From contig RXJG01000005.1 in NCBI GenBank assembly GCA_003963365.1, forward strand, positions 322,811-386,810: a stretch of DNA of 64,000 bases, in the 5' to 3' direction. Made by a program: the position numbers and the translations under genes. Source of the DNA: Sphingobacteriales bacterium (lineage in GTDB: Bacteria > Bacteroidota > Bacteroidia > Chitinophagales > Chitinophagaceae). The notes under the pieces were generated by a model that was not told the origin of the DNA, ran no database searches, and saw only the letters and a program-made list of their open reading frames with translations. This document shows positions 50,927 to 59,749 of this stretch, in pieces. Numbering within the stretch: the stretch's first letter is position 1; every line of letters begins with the position of its first letter.

Positions 50927-51346
50927 ATGAAAAAGATGAACATAGTTATTGCAGCGAATGAAACAAACAAGACAGCACTCATTGAATGGTCTTATACCAA
51001 TAAGAACATACTGGAGCAGCATACCATTATTGCGCCGGGCAAAACTGCCCGTTTATTAAAAGGTGTATTACTGGTTCCCGTACTGCAGCTGTCACCCGTA
51101 ACAACCGGTGGTATTCCGGAACTGGAAAAAATGGTGGAAGAAAATGAAGTGGATATACTCCTCTTCTTCCCCAGCTTACAGGACCAGGATGTGGTGGCCG
51201 ATAAGTTCCGCAACTTATTAACACTGGCATCTGAGAAAGATATTCTCATTGCCTTCAACACCACTACTGCCAACCTTGTGTTGCAAAGCTTAGCTAACAA
51301 CAAAGAGTTAGATATAGAAATAGCAACGCTAAAAGCCTTGAGCTAA
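50927..51346 (+). CDS. methylglyoxal-synthase-like domain protein without catalytic residues
   Basis: The 139-residue protein aligns by eye with MgsA over its length: MNIVIAANETNKTALIEW matches the start of MgsA, ILEQH and APGKTARLL match its ILEQH/ATGTTG region, and EVDILLFFPSLQDQ and IAFNTTTANLVLQSL match the later core. However, the active-site AHD is ANE here, the GGDQ aspartate is replaced (TTGGIPE) and the PHDPD histidine is gone. It is therefore unlikely to make methylglyoxal; a phosphate-ester-binding sensor role fits the DeoR neighbour. ATG codons at 50927 and 50936 are possible; a GTG at 50906 is less likely. Confidence 0.65.
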   Translation: MKKMNIVIAANETNKTALIEWSYTNKNILEQHTIIAPGKTARLLKGVLLVPVLQLSPVTTGGIPELEKMVEENEVDILLFFPSLQDQDVVADKFRNLLTLASEKDILIAFNTTTANLVLQSLANNKELDIEIATLKALS

Positions 51347-51360
51347 TTAGACAATTAAAC

Positions 51361-51420
51361 AATTTGGCAATTTGAAAATGAAATACAACTCTTCATTACC
51401 CATTTTCAAATTGTCAAATC
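51361..51420. repeat. CAATTTGAAAATG inverted repeat
   Basis: Arms 51361-51380 and 51401-51420 are complementary in 18 of 20 positions, with a perfect 13-bp core (CAATTTGAAAATG / CATTTTCAAATTG) and a 20-base loop. Flanking CAAATC and CAAATT words continue to the MFS start. This CAATTTG family of spacers is, from memory, common in Bacteroidota. It could also attenuate transcription into the MFS gene. Confidence 0.6.
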
Positions 51421-51442
51421 TTCAAATCATCAAATTGCAAAC

Positions 51443-52594
51443 ATGAACATAGGTTTTTCAATAAGTAACAACCGTTTATACCGCATTGCGGTGAGTGGTT
51501 TCTTTTTTGTTGCGGGTATCACCTTTGCCACCTGGGCAAGTCGTATCCCAGATATTAAAGAGAAACTGCAGTTAAGTGATGCAGGATTAGGTGCAGTGTT
51601 ATTTGCCTTACCCGCAGGCTTAATGCTGAGCTTACCCATCTCTGGTTGGCTGATCACTAAATATGGCAGCCGGAGAATGCTCATCACAGCATCCTTGTTT
51701 TATCCATTGATGCTGATATTACTGGGTGCAGCCGCAACGGTAACGCAACTGGTAGCAGTACTGTTCCTGTTCGGACTGTTCAGCAACCTGTGTAATATAG
51801 CCATGAACACTCAGGCCGTAGCCGTAGAAAAGTTTTACGGACGTTCCATCATGGCTTCCTTTCATGGATTGTGGAGTTTGGCAGGATTCAGTGGCGCCGC
51901 TATTGGTTCTATACTGGTATCTAATGGTGTTGCCCCATTTTTACATTTTAGTATTATATGGTTTGTAACATTATTGCTGGTAATACTCTTTCAAAAATAT
52001 ACCATTGCCAAAGATGCCGGTGGTACACAAGCCGCCCCGTTGCTGGTAAAACCTGATGCCGCCATTTTAAAATTAGGACTCATTGCCTTTTGTGGTATGA
52101 TGGCCGAAGGAGCTATGGCTGACTGGAGTGGGGTATACCTGCAAAATGTGGTGCAGGTACCTAAAACATTAACCACGGTAGGTTTTGTGGCTTACACGGC
52201 TGCTATGGCTTCGGGAAGATTTGTGGCTGATGGACTGGCTACCCGCTTTGGTATGAAAAACATTTTACGCTGGAGTGGTTCACTCATTACCGGCGGACTG
52301 GCACTGGCCGTATTGCTTCCTTATATTGTTACCACCACTATTGGATTTTTACTGGTGGGACTGGGTGTATCATCCGTAGTGCCTTTTATTTATAGTATTG
52401 CCGGAAAATCAAAAACCATGAGCCCCGGTTTGGCACTGGCAGCCGTATCTTCTATTTCCTTTTTAGGATTTTTAGCAGGCCCGCCTGTAATCGGTTTTAT
52501 TGCACAGGCCATCAACCTGCGTGGTTCATTTGCCGTAATAGGTTTGCTGGGTTTAGTGATGATAGCATTGATCAATAAAATAAAGTATGAATAA
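51443..52594 (+). CDS. MFS transporter (YbjJ-like)
   Basis: A 383-residue protein with about twelve hydrophobic helices. The first loop has TWASRIPDIKEKLQLSDAGLG and KYGSRRM, then MNTQAVAVEKFYGRSIMASFHGLWSLAG (split), then GRFVADGLATRFGMK in the second half, all typical of the YbjJ/FucP-like branch of the major facilitator superfamily. The substrate is unknown; a sugar or sugar-acid fits the DeoR context. It is last in the 49.7-52.6-kb group and ends at a strong terminator. Confidence 0.8.
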   Translation: MNIGFSISNNRLYRIAVSGFFFVAGITFATWASRIPDIKEKLQLSDAGLGAVLFALPAGLMLSLPISGWLITKYGSRRMLITASLFYPLMLILLGAAATVTQLVAVLFLFGLFSNLCNIAMNTQAVAVEKFYGRSIMASFHGLWSLAGFSGAAIGSILVSNGVAPFLHFSIIWFVTLLLVILFQKYTIAKDAGGTQAAPLLVKPDAAILKLGLIAFCGMMAEGAMADWSGVYLQNVVQVPKTLTTVGFVAYTAAMASGRFVADGLATRFGMKNILRWSGSLITGGLALAVLLPYIVTTTIGFLLVGLGVSSVVPFIYSIAGKSKTMSPGLALAAVSSISFLGFLAGPPVIGFIAQAINLRGSFAVIGLLGLVMIALINKIKYE

Positions 52595-52617
52595 TTACTC
52601 CTTATGATAAACACTGT

Positions 52618-52650
52618 AAAGGCCTCTTAATTGAGGCCTTTCTATTTTAT
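52618..52650 (+). terminator. Rho-independent terminator
   Basis: AAAGGCCTC / GAGGCCTTT perfect 9-bp stem, loop TTAATT, followed by a T-rich tail. It isolates the sugar-type group from the restriction-like operon. Confidence 0.85.
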
Positions 52651-52766
52651 ATATCATTGAACGCATCACTATAGTTTAATTAAGTATATAAATATCGAAA
52701 TGTTTATCAAACTTGAAAAAGTTAATAAATCTATTCTTAAATTGCGGAACAGTCTTATCTTGAAAA

Positions 52767-54032
52767 ATGAATTTTATCGACTTATTTGCTGGTGCAGGAG
52801 GATTATCTGAAGGATTTATCCGTGCAGGATATGAACCCATTGCTCATGTGGAGATGGACGAAGCGGCTTGTTATACATTAAAAACAAGAGTGGCTTATCA
52901 TTATCTCAAAGCTGAAAAAAAATTTGATACCTATATTGCCTATCTCAAAGGAGAAATTAATCGTTCTGAATTATACAAACAAATTCCTGCCGAACTGCTA
53001 AGCAGTGTTATTAATTATCCGATTGGCGGGGAATACAATCCAAAAATTCATAAACTAATAGAAGCACAGCTCAAAGCAAGAGAGGTGGATTTAATTATAG
53101 GTGGCCCCCCCTGCCAGGCTTATTCATTAGTGGGCAGAGCAAGGTCAGCCAACGGAATGAAGGATGATCACCGCAATTATCTCTATGTGCAATATGCCAG
53201 ATACCTGGAGAAATATCAACCAAAATTGTTTGTGTTTGAAAATGTGCTTGGGTTAAAATCTGCTGGTAATGGGGTCTATTTAAAGAATATGGAAAAGCTC
53301 TTTGATAAAAAAGGCTATGCCATGCAGTTGTTTACAGTAGAAGCTAACAACTTTGGTGTATTACAGAACAGAAAACGGGTTATCATATTGGGTTGGAAAA
53401 AAGAAATGAATCTCACACCTCCTAACCTCGAAACAATAAAAAATACAAATAAACATACAGTTAAAGAATTACTGAATGATTTACCATTAATACAAGCGGG
53501 AGAGGGAATTGACAAGTTCAGTACATATAGTAAGCCGACCACGATATATTTAAATCAGAGTGGTATTAGAAACGGTATAAATATTTTAACTCAGCATGTG
53601 GCCAGGCCTCACACAGAACAGGACAAAGAGATTTATAGAATTGCTGTAGAGCATATACACAAAGGAGAACGATTAAACTATACTTTATTACCCAAAAGAT
53701 TAAAAACACATAAAAACGAGCATTCTTTTTTTGACCGCTTTAAAGTAGTAGATGATAAATCAGAATATGCTCAAACTGTTGTTGCACATATAGCAAAAGA
53801 TGGTCATTACTATATACATCCGGATATAAAACAAAACAGATCTCTTTCGGTACGAGAAGCTGCAAGATTACAATCATTCCCAGATGATTTCTATTTCGAG
53901 GGAGTAAAAGAAGGGAAAAATAGAACTGCGGCATTTAAACAAATTGGTAATGCTGTGCCACCATTAATGGCATTTAAATTGGCAATTATAATAAACCAAT
54001 CATATAATGAAAAGTATAGAAAGTATACCTAA
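52767..54032 (+). CDS. dcm: DNA (cytosine-5-)-methyltransferase
   Basis: This C5 methylase of 421 residues has all core motifs: I DLFAGAGGLS (5-14), IV GGPPCQAYS (112-120, catalytic Cys116), VI FENV (157-160), VIII QNRKRVI (200-206), IX RSLSVREAARLQSFPDDF (358-375) and X QIGNAVPP (392-399). The target-recognition region is between 215 and 355. About 75 residues separate motifs I and IV, more than in HhaI, with a helical insert at residues 45-100. It is the first gene of a four-gene operon and overlaps the MORC gene by 26 bases. The methylated sequence is unknown. Confidence 0.92.
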   Translation: MNFIDLFAGAGGLSEGFIRAGYEPIAHVEMDEAACYTLKTRVAYHYLKAEKKFDTYIAYLKGEINRSELYKQIPAELLSSVINYPIGGEYNPKIHKLIEAQLKAREVDLIIGGPPCQAYSLVGRARSANGMKDDHRNYLYVQYARYLEKYQPKLFVFENVLGLKSAGNGVYLKNMEKLFDKKGYAMQLFTVEANNFGVLQNRKRVIILGWKKEMNLTPPNLETIKNTNKHTVKELLNDLPLIQAGEGIDKFSTYSKPTTIYLNQSGIRNGINILTQHVARPHTEQDKEIYRIAVEHIHKGERLNYTLLPKRLKTHKNEHSFFDRFKVVDDKSEYAQTVVAHIAKDGHYYIHPDIKQNRSLSVREAARLQSFPDDFYFEGVKEGKNRTAAFKQIGNAVPPLMAFKLAIIINQSYNEKYRKYT

Positions 54033-55614
54033 CGCTGCTAGAACATTTGATGCACTAAGAAGTCTTGGCTATGATTTAAATTCTTCCGTAGCGGATGTAG
54101 TTGACAATGCTGTTACCGAAAAAGTAAAAGCAAAAAACATTGATATAAAATTTGACTTTAATACTAAAGGTCAAATTATATGTAGAATTCAAGATGATGG
54201 AAGTGGAATGGGAGAAAAGCAACTTGAGGAAGCAATGAGGCTTGGTACAGACACAAGTTATGAGGAGGCTGATCTTGGGAAATTTGGCATGGGAATGAAA
54301 ACAGCTTCATTAAGCCACTGTAATAAGTTAACAATCATATCAAAAAAGAAGCATTCCCCTATTACAGCTTTTTGCTGGGATATGACCCACATTAAAAAAT
54401 CTGGTGAATGGAATCTTTTTCAATTAAATCAAAAAGAAACCGAAGACTTACTAACTAAAGAGAATATAAATATAGGCATAAAAGGCACAGTAGTATTATG
54501 GGATGATCTATATAATTTAAATAGAGAATATAAATCGTTTAGTGGAGAAGGTTTTTCTCAAAATTATTTTTATAGAAAATTATCTACATTAAAGCTTCAT
54601 TTAAGAATGGTTTACCATCGTTTTCTAGATGGAAGCCTTGGCCATGAAAACACTATCACAATAAAAGTGAATGGAGAAAAATTAACTCCATGGGATCCAT
54701 TTTTGAGAAGTGAGCCAAATACCGTTGAAATTAATTTAAAAAAAGAATTATCCCATTTGAAAATTGATGGATATAAAAAGCCAATAGTAATTAAAGCATA
54801 TATTCTTCCCACTAAAGAAGGATTTTCTTCAGAAGAGGCATGGAAAGACGGAAAAGGGCTTAATTCCTGGAACGATTCGCAAGGTTATTATATATATCGA
54901 GCTAATAGAATAATAAGATTTGGAGGATGGAATAACACAAAAGCAAAAGATGAACATGATAAATTAGCCAGAGTAAGTATTGATATTGATCCTACTCTAG
55001 ATGAACTATTTAGTATAACAGTAAATAAAACTAAAGTCCAATTTCCAGAATTACTATTTCATCACCTTAAAAATAATGTTAACCCATCTATAATTAAAAA
55101 AGCAAAAGCTCAATATAATAAGTCAGATGAAAAAATATATGTGAAGAATAATTTTCGAAAAAAGGAAAGTCAACTTATTTCATTGACAAAAGCACTTATA
55201 ACGGAAAATAATATTACCACAAAAAAAAGTGCAAATAATAGCTTTCCTGAAATCACAGTAGAAAACCCTAATGGTTCGTGGCTTTCAAATAAAATAAATG
55301 AATTTTTAAAGTATGGAACTAACAAAGATTTTGAAATTATCTCTGACAAGTTAAACTCACCTCATTTGTGGAAAATAATATGTGACACAAAAGACAAATT
55401 CAAAGTTATTGTTAACGCTTCACATCCTTTCTATAACCGAATTTATCGATCAGACACAAACAAGCAAGTTACCGCTGCAATAGATGCATTGTTATTTTCT
55501 CTTGCATTTGCAGAATTATATAATAAAACTGAAGACAATGCACATATGATTGATACATTCAAAACAGTTTGTGCAAAAACTCTAATTAAATTAACTGAAA
55601 ACGAAATAATATAA
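54007..55614 (+). CDS. MORC/MutL-like GHKL ATPase of a restriction-like system
   Basis: A 535-residue protein with a GHKL ATPase domain at the start: ADVVDNAV (29-36, N-box with acidic base and asparagine), DDGSGM (63-68, G1) and GKFGMGMKTAS (91-101, G2). It resembles bacterial MORC-type ATPases. The S5-like transducer follows, and residues 380-535 form a variable helical tail. These ATPases are thought to load on DNA and switch partner nucleases (Iyer and colleagues, 2008). The start overlaps the methylase by 26 bases and the stop lies 1 base before the Z1 gene. Base composition is clearly more AT-rich than the neighbours. Confidence 0.87.
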   Translation: MKSIESIPNAARTFDALRSLGYDLNSSVADVVDNAVTEKVKAKNIDIKFDFNTKGQIICRIQDDGSGMGEKQLEEAMRLGTDTSYEEADLGKFGMGMKTASLSHCNKLTIISKKKHSPITAFCWDMTHIKKSGEWNLFQLNQKETEDLLTKENINIGIKGTVVLWDDLYNLNREYKSFSGEGFSQNYFYRKLSTLKLHLRMVYHRFLDGSLGHENTITIKVNGEKLTPWDPFLRSEPNTVEINLKKELSHLKIDGYKKPIVIKAYILPTKEGFSSEEAWKDGKGLNSWNDSQGYYIYRANRIIRFGGWNNTKAKDEHDKLARVSIDIDPTLDELFSITVNKTKVQFPELLFHHLKNNVNPSIIKKAKAQYNKSDEKIYVKNNFRKKESQLISLTKALITENNITTKKSANNSFPEITVENPNGSWLSNKINEFLKYGTNKDFEIISDKLNSPHLWKIICDTKDKFKVIVNASHPFYNRIYRSDTNKQVTAAIDALLFSLAFAELYNKTEDNAHMIDTFKTVCAKTLIKLTENEII

Positions 55615-55615
55615 T

Positions 55616-58276
55616 ATGGAGGAGCGTCATATTTCGCAATTAGTACAAAATTTATTTGAGAGATTCGAATATTTTAAAGGCGCCTCATTCAATATAGATG
55701 AAGAATTAAATGCATTGATTCATCCTGTTACTAGAGAACCTGTTTCTGATGAAATTAAAGAGGAAATTGAAAAAAGATTCTTAAAAAAAACACACTTTAA
55801 AAGATCATATGAAAATGCAATACTAGAGCCAGTATCATTTGTCACAAACCCTAAAATTCATGAAGAGTGGTATGAAGATTGGCTAATTAAAAATGATGAC
55901 GAAGAAGGAAGTTTTTACTGGAAAAGACTTAAGAATTTTCTATCGGATGAATTAACAAAAAAGTATATGTCGCCAGACATAGCTGGCGAAATAGTCAAAT
56001 CTATTGATGACGCAACCCATAAAATAATAAGTAGTCTTGCAGATCCACAAAGACATGAATTTAGTTATAAAGGTTTAGTGGTTGGATATGTTCAAAGTGG
56101 CAAAACCGCAAACTTTACAGCTTTAATTGCCAAAGCGGCTGATGCAGGATATAAATTGATAATAGTTCTCGCAGGAATTCATAATGTTTTAAGACGTCAA
56201 ACACAAATACGTTTAGATAAGGAATTAACAGGAATGAATGATTTAAAAATTAATGAATCATTCATTGAATACCCGTCTTCAGCAAAAAGATGGAATCGTA
56301 TCACGACAGGCCTAAATAAAATAACAAAAAAAAGAAATGGGGATTCAGTTATTAAAGATATCGGGGAATTTGACGTTGTAAATATAGATCCCTTTAATTC
56401 AATTTGCAATCTTAACTCACCAACATTAGCGATAGTAAAAAAGAACACAAAAGTTCTAGAAAAATTAATAGAGTATATAAACATATCAGAACCGGAAGAC
56501 AGAGCTAATATTCCGGTTCTAATAATTGATGATGAAGCAGATCAAGCCTCAGTTGATACAAATGCTGGAGACCCTGATACTGAAAGAAGCAGAACAAATG
56601 ATTGCATTAGAAAGTTATTAACACTATTTCCCAGAAAAGCTTACGTTGGCTATACAGCCACCCCCTTTGCAAATATTTTAATTGATATGGGAGCAGATGA
56701 TGCTGATGTAGAAGATGATTTATATCCTAGGAATTTTATCATCTCGCTTCCTGAGCCAAAAGGTTATTACGGAACTGCCAAGATATTTAATAGTAATCTT
56801 TCAAAGAATATAGTTCAAAAAATTCCCGATGAAAGAAATACTCTAATTTTCTCGGGTGAAATGACAACAAATCTTAGTAATTCTATTAAGCAATTTATTT
56901 TAGGTTGTGCAGTTAGAAATTTAAGAGGAGACAAATTAAAACCTATGAGTATGCTAATACATGTATCACATAAAATAAATGACATGAAAACTGTCAGACA
57001 AATGGTTGATAAATATTTAGATACTATTATTAAAAGATTTAATGATAAAAGCGGTCAAAACAAACTAAAAATAGAATTCTATAGCTTATGGGAAAATATG
57101 CAAAATCAATGTTTAGAAATAAACAATGCTCTTAATATTACAACTAATTCTATTCCTGGATTCGATGCTATTTGGTTAGAACTTCAAAAAGTGCTGTCTG
57201 TGATATTCACAATAGAGTTAAATAGTGATTCCGAGGAAAGATTAGATTATACTTCTAACCAAGAAATGAAATTAATTGCTGTAGGCGGGAATCAACTTTC
57301 AAGAGGACTGACACTAGAGGGACTAATGATTAGCTACTATTTAAGAGATAGTAAACAATATGATACCATTTTACAAATGGGAAGATGGTTTGGATATAGA
57401 AGAGGTTATGAAGACTTGACAAGAATTTATACTACTGCCTTAATTTGGGAATATTATATTCATTTATCTATTGTTGAAGATGAATTAAGAAAGGATATCA
57501 AGAGATATGAGAATACAGATAATACTCCCGCAGATCTTGCTTTGACCATAAGAACACATAGCAGGTTAGCTGTTACTGCTCCAAATAAACTTGGAGCAGC
57601 AAAACCCCAGCAAATTTCCTTTAGTGATTCATTAAATCAAACTTTTAAATTTCCTTTAGATATACCTGAAAAACTTTACGCAAACTTAAATATTGGAGAA
57701 TCTTTTATAAAGAATATAAAAGGCGGATTTAAACCCACAAGAATAAAGGGTGTTTATATGAATAATGGGTATCTAAGTAGCAATTTCATTTTAAATGAAT
57801 TTTTTAATAAATATTGTTTTGAAGAAAGATTTGGTGGGCCAGGAATAAATATTGAAAAAATTAAAGAATACATTATCAGAAGAGCTAAAAATAACGAATT
57901 GACTAAATGGAAAGTAACCATTGTTGGAAATGCTAGGGCAACATCTGAAAATCCAGAAATTAAATATGGAGGATTATCAATCAATTTAATTCAACGTAGT
58001 CGTTTAAAAACCGATCAAGGATTTGACATAGGTGTTCTTACCGAACCTAAACATTTAATGGTTGATTTAAACGAGAATGCAAAAAATCGCTCCGATGGGA
58101 GAACCTCTCAAAATCCCCTACTCTTACTTTATTTAATTAATAAAGATAGCAAAGGTGAACCTCCCAAAAGGATCGATCTGTTCTATAATATAACTACCGA
58201 AAAAGTAAATGTCCTTGGGTTTGCCATAGTTCTACCAAAAAGTGAAACTGAACCATATACATACATTGGTCAATAA
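55616..58276 (+). CDS. Z1-domain SF2-type ATPase
   Basis: This 886-residue protein carries helicase-superfamily motifs around a Z1 domain (PF10593). Walker A is GYVQSGKT (157-164), Walker B is LIIDDEADQAS (302-312), motif III is TATPFAN (348-354), VGGNQLSRGLTLEGL (556-570) corresponds to motif V, and QMGRWFGYRRGYEDL (587-601) to motif VI. Z1 proteins are found beside MORC ATPases and nucleases in predicted restriction systems. A DNA-translocating or remodelling role is inferred. It starts 1 base after the MORC stop and its stop overlaps the nuclease start (TAATG). Confidence 0.9.
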   Translation: MEERHISQLVQNLFERFEYFKGASFNIDEELNALIHPVTREPVSDEIKEEIEKRFLKKTHFKRSYENAILEPVSFVTNPKIHEEWYEDWLIKNDDEEGSFYWKRLKNFLSDELTKKYMSPDIAGEIVKSIDDATHKIISSLADPQRHEFSYKGLVVGYVQSGKTANFTALIAKAADAGYKLIIVLAGIHNVLRRQTQIRLDKELTGMNDLKINESFIEYPSSAKRWNRITTGLNKITKKRNGDSVIKDIGEFDVVNIDPFNSICNLNSPTLAIVKKNTKVLEKLIEYINISEPEDRANIPVLIIDDEADQASVDTNAGDPDTERSRTNDCIRKLLTLFPRKAYVGYTATPFANILIDMGADDADVEDDLYPRNFIISLPEPKGYYGTAKIFNSNLSKNIVQKIPDERNTLIFSGEMTTNLSNSIKQFILGCAVRNLRGDKLKPMSMLIHVSHKINDMKTVRQMVDKYLDTIIKRFNDKSGQNKLKIEFYSLWENMQNQCLEINNALNITTNSIPGFDAIWLELQKVLSVIFTIELNSDSEERLDYTSNQEMKLIAVGGNQLSRGLTLEGLMISYYLRDSKQYDTILQMGRWFGYRRGYEDLTRIYTTALIWEYYIHLSIVEDELRKDIKRYENTDNTPADLALTIRTHSRLAVTAPNKLGAAKPQQISFSDSLNQTFKFPLDIPEKLYANLNIGESFIKNIKGGFKPTRIKGVYMNNGYLSSNFILNEFFNKYCFEERFGGPGINIEKIKEYIIRRAKNNELTKWKVTIVGNARATSENPEIKYGGLSINLIQRSRLKTDQGFDIGVLTEPKHLMVDLNENAKNRSDGRTSQNPLLLLYLINKDSKGEPPKRIDLFYNITTEKVNVLGFAIVLPKSETEPYTYIGQ

Positions 58277-59289
58277 TGAATATAGAAAATATTAACAAAA
58301 ATTGTTGGAATCAAATTCCCAAATCAGATAATTCTCAAAATGGTTACTTAGGTACCATTATCCACTATACAGGGGAAAAATTATTTGACCTACTAATATT
58401 TCGAGATGAAAATGATAAAAAACATTTTGTGGTAGAAATAAAAGGTTTAAGAAATCAAGAAATTACTGATCCAAACATCAATGGTCTCAAATTAAATATT
58501 AAACAGTTTAAGTTTAACGGGAAGAATATAAAAACCTTTATTGATTTAGAGTGTAATATGGATGATTATATAGATGAATTTACAGAAATTGTAAAAGAAA
58601 TATCAAAGGAGATTATTATTTTTAAAAACTCACCAATACAAAGTGTTACTAAAATAATAGAGAATTGGAAATCATTTTGGTCATCGAAAATTAAAGAAAT
58701 ACTTACTGTAGAAAAACAAATAGGTCTTCTATGTGAATTAATCGTTCTAAAGAGATTATGTGAAATAAACCCAAGTATGGCACTTGATAGTTGGAAAGGA
58801 CCTCTAGGTGAAAAACATGATTTTACCTTTTCTGATTGGAATTTTGAGATTAAAGGCACAAGCGGAGACGGACATATTCATTGGATTAATGGAATTGACC
58901 AATTAAAATTACCTGAAAAAAAGAATCTAGCTTTCATTTCGTTTTTATTGACAGGACCGCACTCGAATAATTCAATTAGCATACAATCATTAATCGAATC
59001 AATTGTATTATTACATTTAAAAAATAAACCAACACTAATTGAAAATTTTTATAAAAAATTAATATCCGTGGGCTATTCACGGTTTTTTGCTGAAGAGTAT
59101 AAAAAGTATGGATTTGAAATCCATAATAGTATTTTATTTCATATAGACGAGAATTTTCCTAAACTAACTTCTGAAAACCTTAAAAAACCTTTGAATTTTA
59201 GAATTTCTGACATACAATATAAAATAGATTTGCAGGGATTATATGGCCAAGATTTGAGTTCCGTGAACTTGAGTACTTATTTTTATTAA
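58276..59289 (+). CDS. PD-(D/E)XK nuclease-like protein (DUF4420)
   Basis: The 337-residue protein fits the PD-(D/E)XK motif family (PF14390/DUF4420). GLLCELIVLKRL (150-161) gives the helix-1 glutamate, WKGPLGEKHDF (173-183) the catalytic aspartate Asp182, and FEIKGT (190-195) the ExK pair Glu191/Lys193. The pattern is that of a restriction-endonuclease fold with all three acidic/basic residues present. The N-terminal 110 residues form a separate sheet that may recognise DNA or protein. The start ATG overlaps the Z1 stop by one base, so translation is coupled. It is presumably the effector of the operon. Confidence 0.87.
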   Translation: MNIENINKNCWNQIPKSDNSQNGYLGTIIHYTGEKLFDLLIFRDENDKKHFVVEIKGLRNQEITDPNINGLKLNIKQFKFNGKNIKTFIDLECNMDDYIDEFTEIVKEISKEIIIFKNSPIQSVTKIIENWKSFWSSKIKEILTVEKQIGLLCELIVLKRLCEINPSMALDSWKGPLGEKHDFTFSDWNFEIKGTSGDGHIHWINGIDQLKLPEKKNLAFISFLLTGPHSNNSISIQSLIESIVLLHLKNKPTLIENFYKKLISVGYSRFFAEEYKKYGFEIHNSILFHIDENFPKLTSENLKKPLNFRISDIQYKIDLQGLYGQDLSSVNLSTYFY

Positions 59290-59694
59290 TCAACATACCA
59301 CATCCGTCTTGCTTCGTTTCTCCACGAATCAAGAGCCCTTCACCACAGTAACACAACAGCCAAATAAGAGTACCGCCCCAAAATCGGGTTGTATTCTATA
59401 ACGGGTAGTTTCAAACAATAAACAGGTTATCGCTATATACAAAAATATATTTCCCTCCTTCTTTTTTTGTCACAACTTAATATACTCATCTAAACGATTG
59501 TATATGGAATACATCAAAGTATGTTCGCTAACGCAGTTGCCCAACGGCTCACAAAAAAGTTAAAAAGAGGTGCTACCGGTAAAGGCGATACAGCGATTTG
59601 CTGAAGAAGATCCTGAAGATGATAAGAATAAAAATAAAACCGGGCAGGGGATAGTAATCGCTATGTATTCCAGCAGGTAAGGACACCTGCCGGT
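59290..59694. other. long gap after the restriction-like operon, gene relics
   Basis: About 400 bases without a convincing gene. It holds the first copy of a dispersed repeat (59345-59394). Near 59503 a 19-codon plus-strand frame MEYIKVCSLTQLPNGSQKS ends at a stop; its start resembles the first residues of Rieske/NirD-like proteins, but nothing downstream continues the domain. It is best read as decayed sequence at the edge of an inserted segment. Confidence 0.35.
59345..59394 (+). repeat. ACAGTA-CACAACAGC dispersed repeat, copy 1
   Basis: Aligns over about 50 bases with 60673-60721 (roughly 38 matches by eye, one gap): ACAGTA, CACAACAGC and ATCGGG-TGTAT are shared. The two copies are 1.3 kb apart in the same orientation. 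Confidence 0.55.
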
Positions 59695-59720
59695 AAAAAA
59701 AATCCCGCTAAAAAGCGGGA
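59695..59720 (-). terminator. terminator of the 59.75-kb gene
   Basis: TCCCGC / GCGGGA stem with a short loop, followed on the minus strand by eight T. Confidence 0.85.
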
Positions 59721-59749
59721 CAGTGTTTTTTCTGCAAGCAATAATTTTT

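Noticed and set aside
59503-59562. Rieske/NirD-like short frame
   Set aside because: Nineteen residues are too few, and no downstream frame continues the domain or carries iron-sulfur ligands.
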